Shown: positions 1-8,818 of the stretch, piece after piece
How the letters are laid out: the number at the start of each line of letters is the position of its first letter
How positions within the stretch are numbered: position 1 is the stretch's first letter
Assembly: GCA_035940775.1 (NCBI GenBank)
Contig: DASZEN010000033.1
Coordinates: 310,001 to 374,000, forward strand
Source of the DNA: DASQYE01 sp035940775
GTDB taxonomy: Bacteria; Acidobacteriota; Blastocatellia; Pyrinomonadales; Pyrinomonadaceae
DNA length: 64,000 nucleotides
Direction of reading: 5' to 3'
Notes under the pieces: model-generated
What the model was told of the DNA's origin: nothing
Seen by the model: only the letters and a program-made list of their open reading frames with translations
Databases searched by the model: none
Position numbers and translations under genes: made by a program

Positions 1-932
1 AAGCCTTCGAGCGTCGACATGGCTATGTTGTGCGCGCGGCCGACGCCCGACTCTAACATCCCGCCGCACCATACGGGCGTGCCCCGCTCGCGACAGGCGC
101 GCTCGACGCGGCGGGCCTCGGCATGACCGCCGACGCGCCCCAGCTTGACGTTGATAATCCTGCACGCGCCGAGCTGAATCGCATGGCGCGCGTCGTCGCT
201 CGAATGAATGGATTCGTCCAGGCAGATGGGAGTTCGCACCTGCCGCTGTAATTCGGCGTGATCCAGTATGTCGTCGTGAGCGAGCGGCTGCTCAATCATC
301 ATCAGATTGAACTGGTCGAGCGCGCGAAACAGAGCGACATCATTCAGGGTGTAGGCCGAGTTGGCATCGGTCGTCAAAGGAATGTCCGGAAAGCGCTCCC
401 GGACACGTTCGACGATGCGCGCGTCCCATCCGGGCTTGATCTTGATCTTGATGCGACGGTAACCGGCGGCCAGCTCGCGCTCTATCTTCTCAAGCAATTT
501 TTCGGGCGTCTCCTGTATGCCGATTGAGACGCCGCAGGGAATCTCCTGGCGGACGCCGCCCAGGTGTTTCCAGAGCGGCAGCCCTTTGCGCTTCGCCTCC
601 AAATCCCAGCAGGCGGTCTCAATCGCAGCCTTCGCCATGCGATGCCCACGCACGGCGCTCATTAGAGATGAGACGGAGCTTGCACTCAAGACCTCGCGCC
701 CCTTGACCATAGGCGCAAGGAAAGTCGCAAGCGTGGCCCAGGCGCTCGTCGTCCACTCGTCCGAATAGAAGGGATTCTCCCCGGCCGTGCACTCGCCCCA
801 GCCCTCAGCGCCTTCCGGATCGCGGACGCGCACCAGTATGATGCGTCGCTCGGTGGTGCGCCCGAAACTCGTCTCGAAATAATGGACGAGGGGCAAACGT
901 ATCTCTGCGAGTTCTACCGTCGCGATAATCAA
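1..932 (-). CDS. menC: o-succinylbenzoate synthase (MenC), 3' end cut by window edge
   Basis: Enolase-superfamily enzyme that makes o-succinylbenzoate for menaquinone, or a close N-acylamino-acid racemase relative. The reading frame opens with TTG at 932, preceded by AGGAG at a 9-base spacing, and stays open for 310 codons to the left edge. The N-terminus carries ETSFGRTTERRIILV and GWGECTAGENPFYSDEW, both typical of this family. The catalytic KxK motif is visible as IKIKIKPGW around residues 161-169, and the late signatures VKLGRVGGHAEA and WCGGMLESGVGRAHNIAM are present. The non-ATG start explains why simple ORF calling misses it. It follows sufU on the same strand after a 136-base gap containing a terminator-like hairpin, so it is probably a separate unit. 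No other men gene is in view, so OSBS versus racemase activity cannot be settled here. Confidence 0.88.
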   Translation of the reverse strand, partial: MIIATVELAEIRLPLVHYFETSFGRTTERRIILVRVRDPEGAEGWGECTAGENPFYSDEWTTSAWATLATFLAPMVKGREVLSASSVSSLMSAVRGHRMAKAAIETACWDLEAKRKGLPLWKHLGGVRQEIPCGVSIGIQETPEKLLEKIERELAAGYRRIKIKIKPGWDARIVERVRERFPDIPLTTDANSAYTLNDVALFRALDQFNLMMIEQPLAHDDILDHAELQRQVRTPICLDESIHSSDDARHAIQLGACRIINVKLGRVGGHAEARRVERACRERGTPVWCGGMLESGVGRAHNIAMSTLEG

Positions 933-1004
933 GCCCTGTGACTCCTCTGATACGAATCGCAGACATTATGCATTCGGACGCCCCGCTTTGTCAGCCGTCG
1001 CGGC

Positions 1005-1040
1005 AAAGGAAAACGGCCCCCGCAGCGAGGCCGTCCGTTT
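1005..1040 (-). terminator. Rho-independent-type terminator after sufU
   Basis: On the minus strand a 6-bp stem ACGGCC/GGCCGT with a 10-base loop is followed by TTTTCCTTT. It lies just downstream of the sufU stop and upstream of menC, so it probably ends the suf operon. Confidence 0.55.
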
Positions 1041-1068
1041 GAGGGCTTTAGAGATTAATAGTTTATTT

Positions 1069-1542
1069 TCAGGACGAGACGGGGTCGCTCGCCCCTTCAG
1101 TCGAGACTATGTCCTGGCCGTGGAGCGCGGCGTGCATCGTATGCCAGGAGAGGCTGGCGCATTTGACGCGCGCCGGAAAATCACGCACGCCGGAAAAGAT
1201 CGTCAAGCGTCCGAGCCGGTTGGGCGTCGCTTCTTCGTCCAATTGGCCCGTCACCATCCTGTGAAACTCGTCGAACAGAATCTCCGCCTCCTGTTTGGTC
1301 TTCCCCTTGACGCTCTGCGTCATCATGCTCGCCGCCGCTTTGGAGATGGCGCACCCCTGCCCTTCAAAGCTCACGTCGCTGACGACCTCATCTTCGAGCA
1401 GCAGGTAGACGGTCAGTTGATCGCCGCACAGCGGATTATAGCCCTCGGCGGTGCGGTTGGCCCCCTCAAGCTTATGGTAATTGCGCGGCTTCTTGTTGTG
1501 ATCGAGGATGACCTGCTGGTAAAGCTCGCTTAGCTCAGACAT
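1069..1542 (-). CDS. sufU: SufU-type Fe-S cluster assembly / sulfur-transfer protein
   Basis: 157 residues, NifU/IscU fold. Conserved ligands are visible as Cys39 and Asp41 in PLCGDQ, Cys64 in GQGCAISKAAASMM and Cys128 in RVKCASLSW. In Bacillus-type Suf systems this zinc-bound protein accepts persulfide from SufS. The start lies 2 bases after the sufS stop, so the two are translationally linked. It is the last gene of the suf operon. The insertion between Cys64 and Cys128 is typical of SufU rather than IscU. Confidence 0.93.
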   Translation of the reverse strand: MSELSELYQQVILDHNKKPRNYHKLEGANRTAEGYNPLCGDQLTVYLLLEDEVVSDVSFEGQGCAISKAAASMMTQSVKGKTKQEAEILFDEFHRMVTGQLDEEATPNRLGRLTIFSGVRDFPARVKCASLSWHTMHAALHGQDIVSTEGASDPVSS

Positions 1543-1544
1543 CT

Positions 1545-2825
1545 TTAGCTGAATACCTCTATGACTTTCTCGATGGCCTCGGCGAGCACGTCTACCTCGC
1601 GCTTCGTATTATAAAAAGCGAAGGAGGCGCGGGCGGTCGCGGGCACGTTAAAGCGCTTCATCACGGGCTGCGCGCAGTGATGACCGGCGCGCACGGCGAT
1701 TCCCTCCTGATCCAGGATGGTGCCGATGTCGTGCGGGTGAACGCCTTCGATGACGAAGGAGAGGACGCTCGCCTTCTCGCGCGCCGTGCCTATCAGGCGC
1801 ACGCCCTCTATGGAAGCGATTCTTGCGGTGGCGTAACGCAAAAGCTCTTGCTCGTAGGCGACCGCACGCTCGCGGCCGATCCCTGTCAGGTAATCGATGG
1901 ACGCGCCGAGGCCGATCTGCGAGGCGATGGCCGGTGTCCCCGCCTCGAACTTATTGGGCAGGCCCGCATAGGTCGTCTTCTCGAACGTGACGGTGCGAAT
2001 CATATCGCCGCCGCCCTGAAACGGATTCATCTTCTCAAGCCATTCGGCCTTGCCGTAAACGATGCCGCTCCCCGTCGGCGCAAACATCTTATGGCCCGAA
2101 AAAACGTAGAAGTCGCAGTCCAAATCCTGCACGTCGACCGCGAGATGGACGATGCCCTGCGCGCCGTCGATGAGGACGGGCACGCCGTACTTGTGGGCGC
2201 GCGCGATGATCTCCCTGACGGGATTGATCGTGCCGAGCGCGTTTGAGATGTGCGTGACGGCGACGATCCGTGTGCGCTCGTTAAGGAGCGCGTCGTACTC
2301 GTCCAGGAGAAGCTCGCCCGCGTCGTTCATCGGAATCACGCGCAGACGAGCGCCCTTCTCTTCGCAGAGCATCTGCCACGGAACGATGTTGGCGTGATGC
2401 TCCATGGCGGAGATAATCACCTCGTCACCCTGGGCCACGAATTTGCGCCCGTAGCCGTGCATCACCAGATTGATGCCCTCGGTCGCGCCACGCACGAAGA
2501 TACACTCGCGCGACTCGCGCGCATTGATGAAGCGCCTGACCTTTTCCCGCGCGCCCTCGTAGGCGGTGGTCGCGCGCTGGCTCAGGTAATGCACGCCCCT
2601 ATGAATGTTTGAGTGCTCCTCTTCAAGGTAGGTGCTGCCGCGATCGATGACGACCTGCGGAACCTGCGAAGAGGCGGCGTTGTCCAGATATACGAGCGGC
2701 TTGCCGTTGACGGTCTGGCGGAGCACAGGGAAATCCTCCCTGATGCGCTCGACATCCCAGGCGGCGGCCTCGGCTTCGGGTCGCGGCGTTTCTGTTTCCA
2801 GCAAAATCTTCTCTGTGGCTATCAT
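1545..2825 (-). CDS. sufS: cysteine desulfurase SufS
   Basis: 426-residue, PLP-dependent class-V aminotransferase-fold enzyme that takes sulfur from cysteine for Fe-S assembly. The PLP lysine is K246 in FSGHKMFAPTG. The persulfide-forming cysteine is C384 in RAGHHCAQP, and HHANIVPWQ is the usual N-terminal-half signature. These features define group II (SufS/CsdA) rather than IscS. It lies between sufD and sufU on the same strand. The 122-base gap before it holds an AATCTCA/TGAGATT dyad. Confidence 0.95.
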   Translation of the reverse strand: MIATEKILLETETPRPEAEAAAWDVERIREDFPVLRQTVNGKPLVYLDNAASSQVPQVVIDRGSTYLEEEHSNIHRGVHYLSQRATTAYEGAREKVRRFINARESRECIFVRGATEGINLVMHGYGRKFVAQGDEVIISAMEHHANIVPWQMLCEEKGARLRVIPMNDAGELLLDEYDALLNERTRIVAVTHISNALGTINPVREIIARAHKYGVPVLIDGAQGIVHLAVDVQDLDCDFYVFSGHKMFAPTGSGIVYGKAEWLEKMNPFQGGGDMIRTVTFEKTTYAGLPNKFEAGTPAIASQIGLGASIDYLTGIGRERAVAYEQELLRYATARIASIEGVRLIGTAREKASVLSFVIEGVHPHDIGTILDQEGIAVRAGHHCAQPVMKRFNVPATARASFAFYNTKREVDVLAEAIEKVIEVFS

Positions 2826-2947
2826 GATAATTCTCTTCAGAGGACGCGGCGGCGATGGCGAAGAGGCTTTGAAATAAGGAATCTCAGGTTGAGCATTTCA
2901 AATTTTGAGATTCAAGCTTTCTCGCCTTCGGCCCTCATCCCTTCCGT

Positions 2948-4315
2948 TTACGCTTCCAGGCGCGCGTGCAGGCGGTTCAAAACTGCCTCGTCCAACTGCG
3001 CCTTGATCGATTCGATCTTTATCTTACTGATGACCTCTTCGGCGAACCCGTAGGTCAACAGGTTGCGGGCCAGCTCCGGGTGCAGGCCGCGACTGACCAG
3101 ATAAAACAGCTCCTCTTCTTCGAGCTGCCCGACGGTCGCGCCGTGCGCGCATTTCACATCGTCGGCAAAGATTTCGAGCTGCGGCTTTGTATCAACTCTC
3201 GCTTCATCCGACAGGAGCAGGTTTCTGTTCGTCTGCATGGCGTCGGTCTTCTGCGCGCCCTCGCGTACGAAGACCTTGCCGTTGAAGACGGCGCGGGATT
3301 TGCCGTCGAGGATGCCTTTGTAGAGCTGGTGGCTGGTGCAATGCGGCCTTCTGTGATCGATCAACGAATGCGTGTCGGCGTGCTGGCCCTCGCCTACGAT
3401 GTAGAGGCCGTCCACCCAGCACTCAGCGCCCTCGTCGTCCAACCGAACAAAGATGTCGTGACGTGCAAGGCGCGCTCCCATCGTGATCGTCGTCGAATCG
3501 AAGCTGCTGTTGCGACCCAGAGCGGCGGCGGTCGTCGCGATGTGAAAAGCCTCGCGGCTCTCGTTCTGCACCTTGTAATACTCAAGCCGCGCACCCTCTT
3601 TGAGAACAATCTCGACCACCGCGTTGGTCAGGTAAGACGCCCCGTCGTGCGCGCCCGCATAGCTTTCGATGACGGTCGCCTCGCTTCCCTCTCCGGCGAC
3701 CACGAGCACGCGCGGGAAAGAGACGGTTGGTTTCTCCGCTCGCGGGTCGGAAAGAAAGAGCAGGTGTACGGGCGACTCTACGCGCACGCCTTTCGGTATG
3801 AAAAGGAACGCGCCGTTTGAGATGAAAGCCGTATTGAGCGCCGTGAAGGCGTTGTCGTTATAGTCTGCGCTGCGCGCCAACTGCTCGCGGACGACTTCGG
3901 CGTATTCGCCCTCTCCGAGGGCATCGGCGAGGTTCATAGCGACCGCGCCCTCCGGCAAAGCATCGAGCGAGGAAAGCTCACGGCTATAGAATCCGTTGAC
4001 GAACACCAGGCGAGTCGCGCGCGCCTCCGCGTAAAGAAAAGGCTCCAACGCTTGCGCGTCCCGTGTGGGCGCGTCGGCCGTCGGCGCGGGCTCGAATATC
4101 GTCTTCGCAATTGGCGCGACGTTCGTGTACTTCCACTCTTCCATGCTGGTCGTCGGAAAGCCCAACTGCTCGAAGCGACCGATTGCGCTCTCGCGCAGGC
4201 GGTCGAGCCAGGAGGAGGTGGTGGTGGAGGCGGCGGCGCTTCCGCTCAGGCTCTGCTGAAAGGCGCGAAAATGCGCGCCGTATACGCTCTTATCTGTAAC
4301 GATTTGAGATACCAT
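2948..4315 (-). CDS. sufD: Fe-S cluster assembly protein SufD
   Basis: 455 residues, SufB/SufD beta-helix family. SufD partners SufB and SufC in the SufBC2D scaffold. The C-terminal motif CAHGATVGQLEEEELFYL contains the histidine region characteristic of SufD. The N-terminal segment EEWKYTNVAPI is also typical of SufD. A Ser/Thr/Ala-rich stretch follows residue 24. It starts 15 bases after the sufC stop. Confidence 0.93.
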   Translation of the reverse strand: MVSQIVTDKSVYGAHFRAFQQSLSGSAAASTTTSSWLDRLRESAIGRFEQLGFPTTSMEEWKYTNVAPIAKTIFEPAPTADAPTRDAQALEPFLYAEARATRLVFVNGFYSRELSSLDALPEGAVAMNLADALGEGEYAEVVREQLARSADYNDNAFTALNTAFISNGAFLFIPKGVRVESPVHLLFLSDPRAEKPTVSFPRVLVVAGEGSEATVIESYAGAHDGASYLTNAVVEIVLKEGARLEYYKVQNESREAFHIATTAAALGRNSSFDSTTITMGARLARHDIFVRLDDEGAECWVDGLYIVGEGQHADTHSLIDHRRPHCTSHQLYKGILDGKSRAVFNGKVFVREGAQKTDAMQTNRNLLLSDEARVDTKPQLEIFADDVKCAHGATVGQLEEEELFYLVSRGLHPELARNLLTYGFAEEVISKIKIESIKAQLDEAVLNRLHARLEA

Positions 4316-4330
4316 CTTTTTACTTCCGAC

Positions 4331-5104
4331 TCACACGAGCGGCGCGGCGCTCGCTCCCTTATCGGCGCTCTTAATCCAGTCGTAACCCCTGGCCTCAAGC
4401 TCAAGGGCCAACTCTTTCCCGCCTTCGCGGACGATGCGCCCGCCCGATAGTACGTGGACGAAATCCGGAATGATGTAGTTCAGGAGGCGCTGGTAGTGCG
4501 TCACCAGGATAATGGCGTTCTTTTCGTTCCGGAGCATGTTGACGCCCCCGGCGACAACGCGCAGCGCGTCTATGTCGAGGCCCGAATCCGTCTCGTCCAG
4601 CACGGCAAGACGGGGCTCCAACACGGCCATCTGCAAAATCTCGTTGCGCTTCTTCTCGCCTCCGGAAAATCCTTCGTTGACCGAGCGCGACATAAAGCTC
4701 GCGTCCATCTCGACCACCTTCGCGCGCTCGCGCAACAAATCCTTGAACTCAAGCGGGTCAAGCTCCTCTTCGCCCAGGTGCTTGCGCTTCTCGTTGTAGG
4801 CGAGACGCAGGAATTGCGAGTTCGAGACGCCGGGCACTTCTATAGGATACTGAAAGGCCAGGAAGATGCCTTCGCGCGCGCGCTCGTCCGGCGCAAGCTC
4901 AAGCAGGTTTTTGCCCTCGTAAAGGATTTCACCCCTTGTCACTTCATAAGACGGATGCCCCGCCAGCACCTTTGCAAGCGTGGATTTGCCGGAGCCGTTT
5001 GGGCCCATAATGGCGTGCACCTCGCCCTTGTTCACCACAAGGTTGATGCCCTTCAGAATCTCCTTGCCGTCAATCGCGGCGTGTAAATCACGAATCTCTA
5101 ACAC
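4331..5104 (-). CDS. sufC: Fe-S assembly ATPase SufC
   Basis: ABC-type ATPase subunit of the SufBC2D complex. Walker A is GPNGSGKST, the signature is FSGGEKKRNE and Walker B is LAVLDETDSGLD. The frame is open upstream to 5218, but that extension reads through a palindromic repeat. The GTG at 5104, giving VLEIRDLHAA and preceded by GGAG at a 10-base spacing, matches the usual SufC N-terminus and gives 257 residues, the normal length. It acts in the cytoplasm. Confidence 0.94.
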   Translation of the reverse strand: MLEIRDLHAAIDGKEILKGINLVVNKGEVHAIMGPNGSGKSTLAKVLAGHPSYEVTRGEILYEGKNLLELAPDERAREGIFLAFQYPIEVPGVSNSQFLRLAYNEKRKHLGEEELDPLEFKDLLRERAKVVEMDASFMSRSVNEGFSGGEKKRNEILQMAVLEPRLAVLDETDSGLDIDALRVVAGGVNMLRNEKNAIILVTHYQRLLNYIIPDFVHVLSGGRIVREGGKELALELEARGYDWIKSADKGASAAPLV

Positions 5105-5126
5105 TGTAAATTTACTCCGTAAATTT

Positions 5127-5203
5127 GGGGACAGGGGTCGGGGGCCGGGGCCAGTAAGAACCAAGTCTTTACCGGCCCCTGACCCCCGAGCGTCCGGCCC
5201 CCT
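5127..5203. repeat. intergenic imperfect palindrome, family A (copy 1)
   Basis: Between sufB and sufC. The left arm has GGGGACAGGGGTCGGGGGCC and the right arm has GGCCCCTGACCCCCG, around a centre containing AGTAAG and CTTTACCG. The same arms and centre recur at 16692-16769. Confidence 0.75.
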
Positions 5204-5207
5204 CGTT

Positions 5208-6644
5208 TTAACCGACACTGCCTTCGAGTTTCAGCCCGAGCAGGCGCGTCGCTTCGACCGCAAACTCCATGGGCAGTTGCAGGAACACGTCCTTACAAAA
5301 GCCGTTGATGATTAAAGAGACTGCATCCTCCTGCGAGATGCCGCGCTGCTGTAGATAGAACAACTGCTCCTCACTGATCTTGGAAGTAGACGCCTCGTGC
5401 TCGACGCGCGAGCTGTTATTCATCACCTCTATGTAAGGGAACGTATTCGCGCCGCAACGCGAGCCGATCAACATCGAATCGCACTGCGTATAGTTGCGCG
5501 CCCCCTCGGCCTTCGGCATGACCTTGACGAGGCCGCGATAGCTGTTGTTCGAGCGACCGGCCGATATGCCCTTCGAGATGATGGTCGAGCGCGTGTTCCT
5601 GCCCAGGTGAATCATCTTCGTGCCCGTGTCGGCCTGCTGCGCGTGGTTGGTCAGGGCGACCGAGTAGAACTCGCCTATGGAGTTGTCGCCCAGAAGTATG
5701 CAAGAGGGATATTTCCAGGTGATGGCCGAGCCCGTCTCGACCTGCGTCCATGAAATCTTGGAATTTCGACCGGCGCACTTGCCCCGCTTGGTGACGAAGT
5801 TGTAGATACCGCCGCGCCCCTCCTCGTCGCCCGCGTACCAGTTCTGAACGGTCGAATACTTGATCTCGGCATCATCGAGCGCGATCAGCTCGACGACCGC
5901 CGCGTGCAACTGATTGCGGTCGAATTTCGGCGCGGTGCAGCCCTCAAGGTAAGAGACGTGCGAACGCTCTTCGGCGACGATCAGTGTGCGCTCGAACTGG
6001 CCCGACTCCGAATTGTTGATGCGGAAGTAGGTGGACAACTCCATCGGGCAGCGCACGCCCGCCGGGATGAAACAGAACGAGCCGTCGGAGAAGACGGCGC
6101 TGTTGAGCGCCGCGAAGTAGTTGTCATTAGTCGGCACGACCGAGCCCAGATATTTTTTGACCAGCTCCGGGTGCTCGCGTATCGCCTCCGTAAACGAACA
6201 GAAGATGACGCCGTGCTTTCTGAGCTTCTCCTTGTAGGTCGTCGCCACCGAGACCGAATCGAAGACCGCATCCACGGCCACGCCCGCAAGCTGTTTCTGT
6301 TCCTGTAAGGGAATGCCCAGTTTCTCGAAAGTCCTCAACAGCTCCGGGTCGACCTCGTCAAGGCTCGCCTTCGCAGCCTTCTGCTTCGGCGCGCTGTAGT
6401 AGGTCATGTCCTGATAATCCACGGTCGGATAGGTCAGGTTAGGCCAGTGCTTGGGCTCCTCCATCGTCAGCCAGTGACGATAAGCCTTGAGCCGGAACTC
6501 AAGCATCCATTCGGGCTCGTCCTTCTTGGCCGAGATCAGTCGAATCGTATCCTCGGTCAACCCCTTCGGGATCGTGTCGGATTCGATGTCGGTCACGAAA
6601 CCGTATTTGTATTCCTTGTTGGCAAGTACCTCGATAGTGCTCAT
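5208..6644 (-). CDS. sufB: Fe-S cluster assembly protein SufB
   Basis: 478 residues, close to the normal SufB length. Motifs include the family-typical GISAGRSNNSYRGLVK and QCDSMLIGSRCGANTF, whose cysteines are in the scaffold-forming region, and EHEASTSKISEEQLFYLQQRG near the C-terminus. SufB is the main scaffold on which the Fe-S cluster is built. It is the first structural gene after the Rrf2 regulator, with a 96-base gap. Confidence 0.96.
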   Translation of the reverse strand: MSTIEVLANKEYKYGFVTDIESDTIPKGLTEDTIRLISAKKDEPEWMLEFRLKAYRHWLTMEEPKHWPNLTYPTVDYQDMTYYSAPKQKAAKASLDEVDPELLRTFEKLGIPLQEQKQLAGVAVDAVFDSVSVATTYKEKLRKHGVIFCSFTEAIREHPELVKKYLGSVVPTNDNYFAALNSAVFSDGSFCFIPAGVRCPMELSTYFRINNSESGQFERTLIVAEERSHVSYLEGCTAPKFDRNQLHAAVVELIALDDAEIKYSTVQNWYAGDEEGRGGIYNFVTKRGKCAGRNSKISWTQVETGSAITWKYPSCILLGDNSIGEFYSVALTNHAQQADTGTKMIHLGRNTRSTIISKGISAGRSNNSYRGLVKVMPKAEGARNYTQCDSMLIGSRCGANTFPYIEVMNNSSRVEHEASTSKISEEQLFYLQQRGISQEDAVSLIINGFCKDVFLQLPMEFAVEATRLLGLKLEGSVG

Positions 6645-6740
6645 CTTGTTTTTTTACCGCTTCCCTCGATAGAAGCTTTCTTCAGAATATGATTGCCGTT
6701 CAATCGCCGTTCAACGGATGGCTCACTGCTCACACGCGCT

Positions 6741-7235
6741 TCAAGCGCTTTGATGTGACCCTTGCTGCTTCAGACGCGGCTGCAAGCCCTCGATCTGATG
6801 CAGCGCCTCGCCGACGTTGGCCTCCGTGCCCAAAAGCTGCGCGAGCGTAATCTCTGAGAGCGCCTTCTGAACGATCTCGTGCAGATTGACGATCACGGAA
6901 CGGATTCCACAATCGGAAGTGTGCACGCAGACATCCATCACGCCCGTATAGCTCTTGCAATGGCCAGCCACCTCTTCTTCGTCCAATACCCGTATGATTT
7001 CGTTGAGGTGAATCTCGGCCGCGGGGCGCGCCAGGTAATAGCCACCCTTCGTGCCTCTCAGCGATTGAACCAATCCGGCCTTATTCAAAATCCACAGCAG
7101 CTTGCCCGCGTTGGCGACCGAGATGCCCTCACGCTCAGCGATCTGGGAGAGCGTCAAAGACTCGCCGCGACTCGCCGCCTGCGCCAGTTGCAGCAGACAA
7201 CGTAAACCGTATTCTTCCTGTGCCGAGACCTTCAT
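6741..7235 (-). CDS. Rrf2-family transcriptional regulator of the suf operon
   Basis: 164 residues: an N-terminal winged helix (residues 1-60, with QIAEREGISVANAGKLLWIL as recognition region) followed by a cysteine cluster at C93, C103 and C109 (CX9CX5C). This pattern suggests an Fe-S sensing site, although the first spacing is longer than the CX5CX5C of IscR. The start is preceded by AGGAG at 8 bases. As first gene of the suf operon it most likely senses Fe-S status and regulates its own promoter. Cluster type and DNA target are inferred. Confidence 0.88.
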   Translation of the reverse strand: MKVSAQEEYGLRCLLQLAQAASRGESLTLSQIAEREGISVANAGKLLWILNKAGLVQSLRGTKGGYYLARPAAEIHLNEIIRVLDEEEVAGHCKSYTGVMDVCVHTSDCGIRSVIVNLHEIVQKALSEITLAQLLGTEANVGEALHQIEGLQPRLKQQGSHQSA

Positions 7236-7552
7236 CGCAAAACTCCTGGCTAAAGCTCACCCCTGGTCTTTTGGATGTGCGGTTATTATAACATACCTTA
7301 CTTTTATTTCAAGATTAAATAAGTGATTAAAAATGAACGGGATACTGATGTGGAGGGAGACCGGGACGGTTGCCCTCTGAGCTGGTCGCCGGGCCGCGCG
7401 CGCGTGCTCGAAACGGATGAGCCTCGCAAGCGCGGCGAACAGGAACAGAAGAGCGGCGCGAAGAGGTACGCACCCTGGGTCGCACCGCACGAATTTTACA
7501 AAGCCTCTTTTGGGGTTCTCTCTCTCGGAGGCGGGTTCGGGTTTCGGGCTCG
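7236..7552. other. intergenic region, suf promoter side
   Basis: This 317-base stretch separates the Rrf2 regulator from the end of the TonB-like gene. The 7285-7312 part is a promoter. In the remaining 7321-7552 I see no convincing gene, RNA or repeat. Confidence 0.6.
7285..7312 (-). promoter_or_regulatory. sigma-70-type promoter of rrf2-suf
   Basis: On the minus strand TTGAAA (7312-7307) and a perfect TATAAT (7290-7285) are separated by 16 bases, about 50 bases before the Rrf2 start. A partial dyad TAAGGTATGTTA overlaps the -10 region and is a reasonable operator for the Rrf2 protein. Confidence 0.8.
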
Positions 7553-8812
7553 CTAAAGGGTGAAATTGAAGCTGATAAAGCCCATGACGCGAACCGCCTG
7601 GCCGTCTATCACGGTCGGCCTGAATTTCCACTTGCGCGCCGCGTCCACGGCTGCCTGCCTGAGTAGCGGCGGCCCATCCGTACGCGGCACAGCCACGACA
7701 GAGCCTTTCTCATCCACCTCAAGGAAGACCGTCACGACGCCCGACACGTGCGCGCCCCTGGCCGTCGCCGGATAGGACGGAGCCACTTTTTGCGTCGCCC
7801 TGTCGAAGAGCGAGCCGACATTCATCAACTGCGAATCCTGCGCGCTGCTGCCGCTACTGCCACCGCCGTCCGGCGTGCTGCCGTGCGCATCGCTCTGGCG
7901 CGCAGGGGCAGGAGGACGCGCTTCCGTGCTCGCCGTCCGTGCAACAGCAGGTGCGGCATTAGACTGGCCCGCAGCGGATGGCGCCGTAGTCGTACTGTTA
8001 GCTGGGGCGACGCTCGTACCGGGTGCAGCGGCGGCGACGGATGCAGGTGGGGTCGAAGCCCCGGCGTTGGATGCGATGCGTGTTTCGGTGGCGGCCAGAC
8101 TCTCGCGCGCGCCCGCGATCTCTCGCTGCCATTGCTGTCGCTCGCCCTCATTGCGCGCCAGCGTGCCGCGCACGCCCGCCGCTTCTTCGAGCAGGGCGGC
8201 GGCATCCGACCTCTTCGCGCCCTCGTTATTGATCTCTTTGGCCTGCTCAACGACGCGTTCCAGAAGCAGCCGCAGCTTATCCAGATCGTTGACGGCCTCG
8301 GGCGGCAGAAGACCCGCATCCGAGACATTGATGCCGAAGGAGCGATAGCGTTCCAGGTGCGCGCGCGCGCCGTTGATGGTTTGTCCGGCCAGCGCAAAAT
8401 AGGAGCGTATGGAACTCTCTTTCTGCGCCGAGCGCGCCTGGAAAGTCTCGACCAGCAGCGCGTCGGCCTTAGTATAGTTGGCCTCTTCAAGGTAAACGTG
8501 CATGAGCATGATGCGCGCGACATCGCGCATCGCATCGTCGTTCGTCGAACCGATGATCGAGCCGAGTTCGGCGGCAGCCGCCGCTAGGTTATGGGACGCG
8601 GCCAGAGCGCGCGCCCTGGTCACGCGCTGCATCGTCGCCTCCGCATCGGTTGTGGTTTGTGCGCCGACAGTGAACCCGCCGACGACGATGAGACTCAGGA
8701 TCAAAAACCACTTGCCGCTCCCACGCGCGGCCCGCAGTAAACGATAATTCCTCACTACTCTTACTCCATAAAGGCGGCAAGCGAGCTTCTTGAGGCTCGC
8801 TTGCATGTCCAT
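7553..8812 (-). CDS. membrane-anchored/secreted protein with C-terminal TonB domain
   Basis: 419 residues. A hydrophobic segment at about 34-51 (signal or anchor) is followed by a helical region that may be TPR-like (60-240). Then comes an Ala/Ser/Pro-rich linker (about 250-330) and a TonB C-terminal-type domain (about 340-419, with APSYPATARGAHVSGVVTV and ARKWKFRPT). Such domains usually contact outer-membrane transporters, but there is no exbB, exbD or receptor gene nearby. It ends the strand-wise run that begins with udk. Function is not known. Confidence 0.75.
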   Translation of the reverse strand: MDMQASLKKLACRLYGVRVVRNYRLLRAARGSGKWFLILSLIVVGGFTVGAQTTTDAEATMQRVTRARALAASHNLAAAAAELGSIIGSTNDDAMRDVARIMLMHVYLEEANYTKADALLVETFQARSAQKESSIRSYFALAGQTINGARAHLERYRSFGINVSDAGLLPPEAVNDLDKLRLLLERVVEQAKEINNEGAKRSDAAALLEEAAGVRGTLARNEGERQQWQREIAGARESLAATETRIASNAGASTPPASVAAAAPGTSVAPANSTTTAPSAAGQSNAAPAVARTASTEARPPAPARQSDAHGSTPDGGGSSGSSAQDSQLMNVGSLFDRATQKVAPSYPATARGAHVSGVVTVFLEVDEKGSVVAVPRTDGPPLLRQAAVDAARKWKFRPTVIDGQAVRVMGFISFNFTL

Positions 8813-8818
8813 CCCGGA

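Noticed and set aside
2966..3820. 284-residue plus-strand ORF opposite sufD
   Set aside because: An antisense shadow of a clear suf gene without a ribosome binding site or motif.
5105..5218. Longer SufC starting at 5218
   Set aside because: The extension is translated from the family A palindrome and overlaps the end of sufB. GTG at 5104 has a proper ribosome binding site and gives the normal length.
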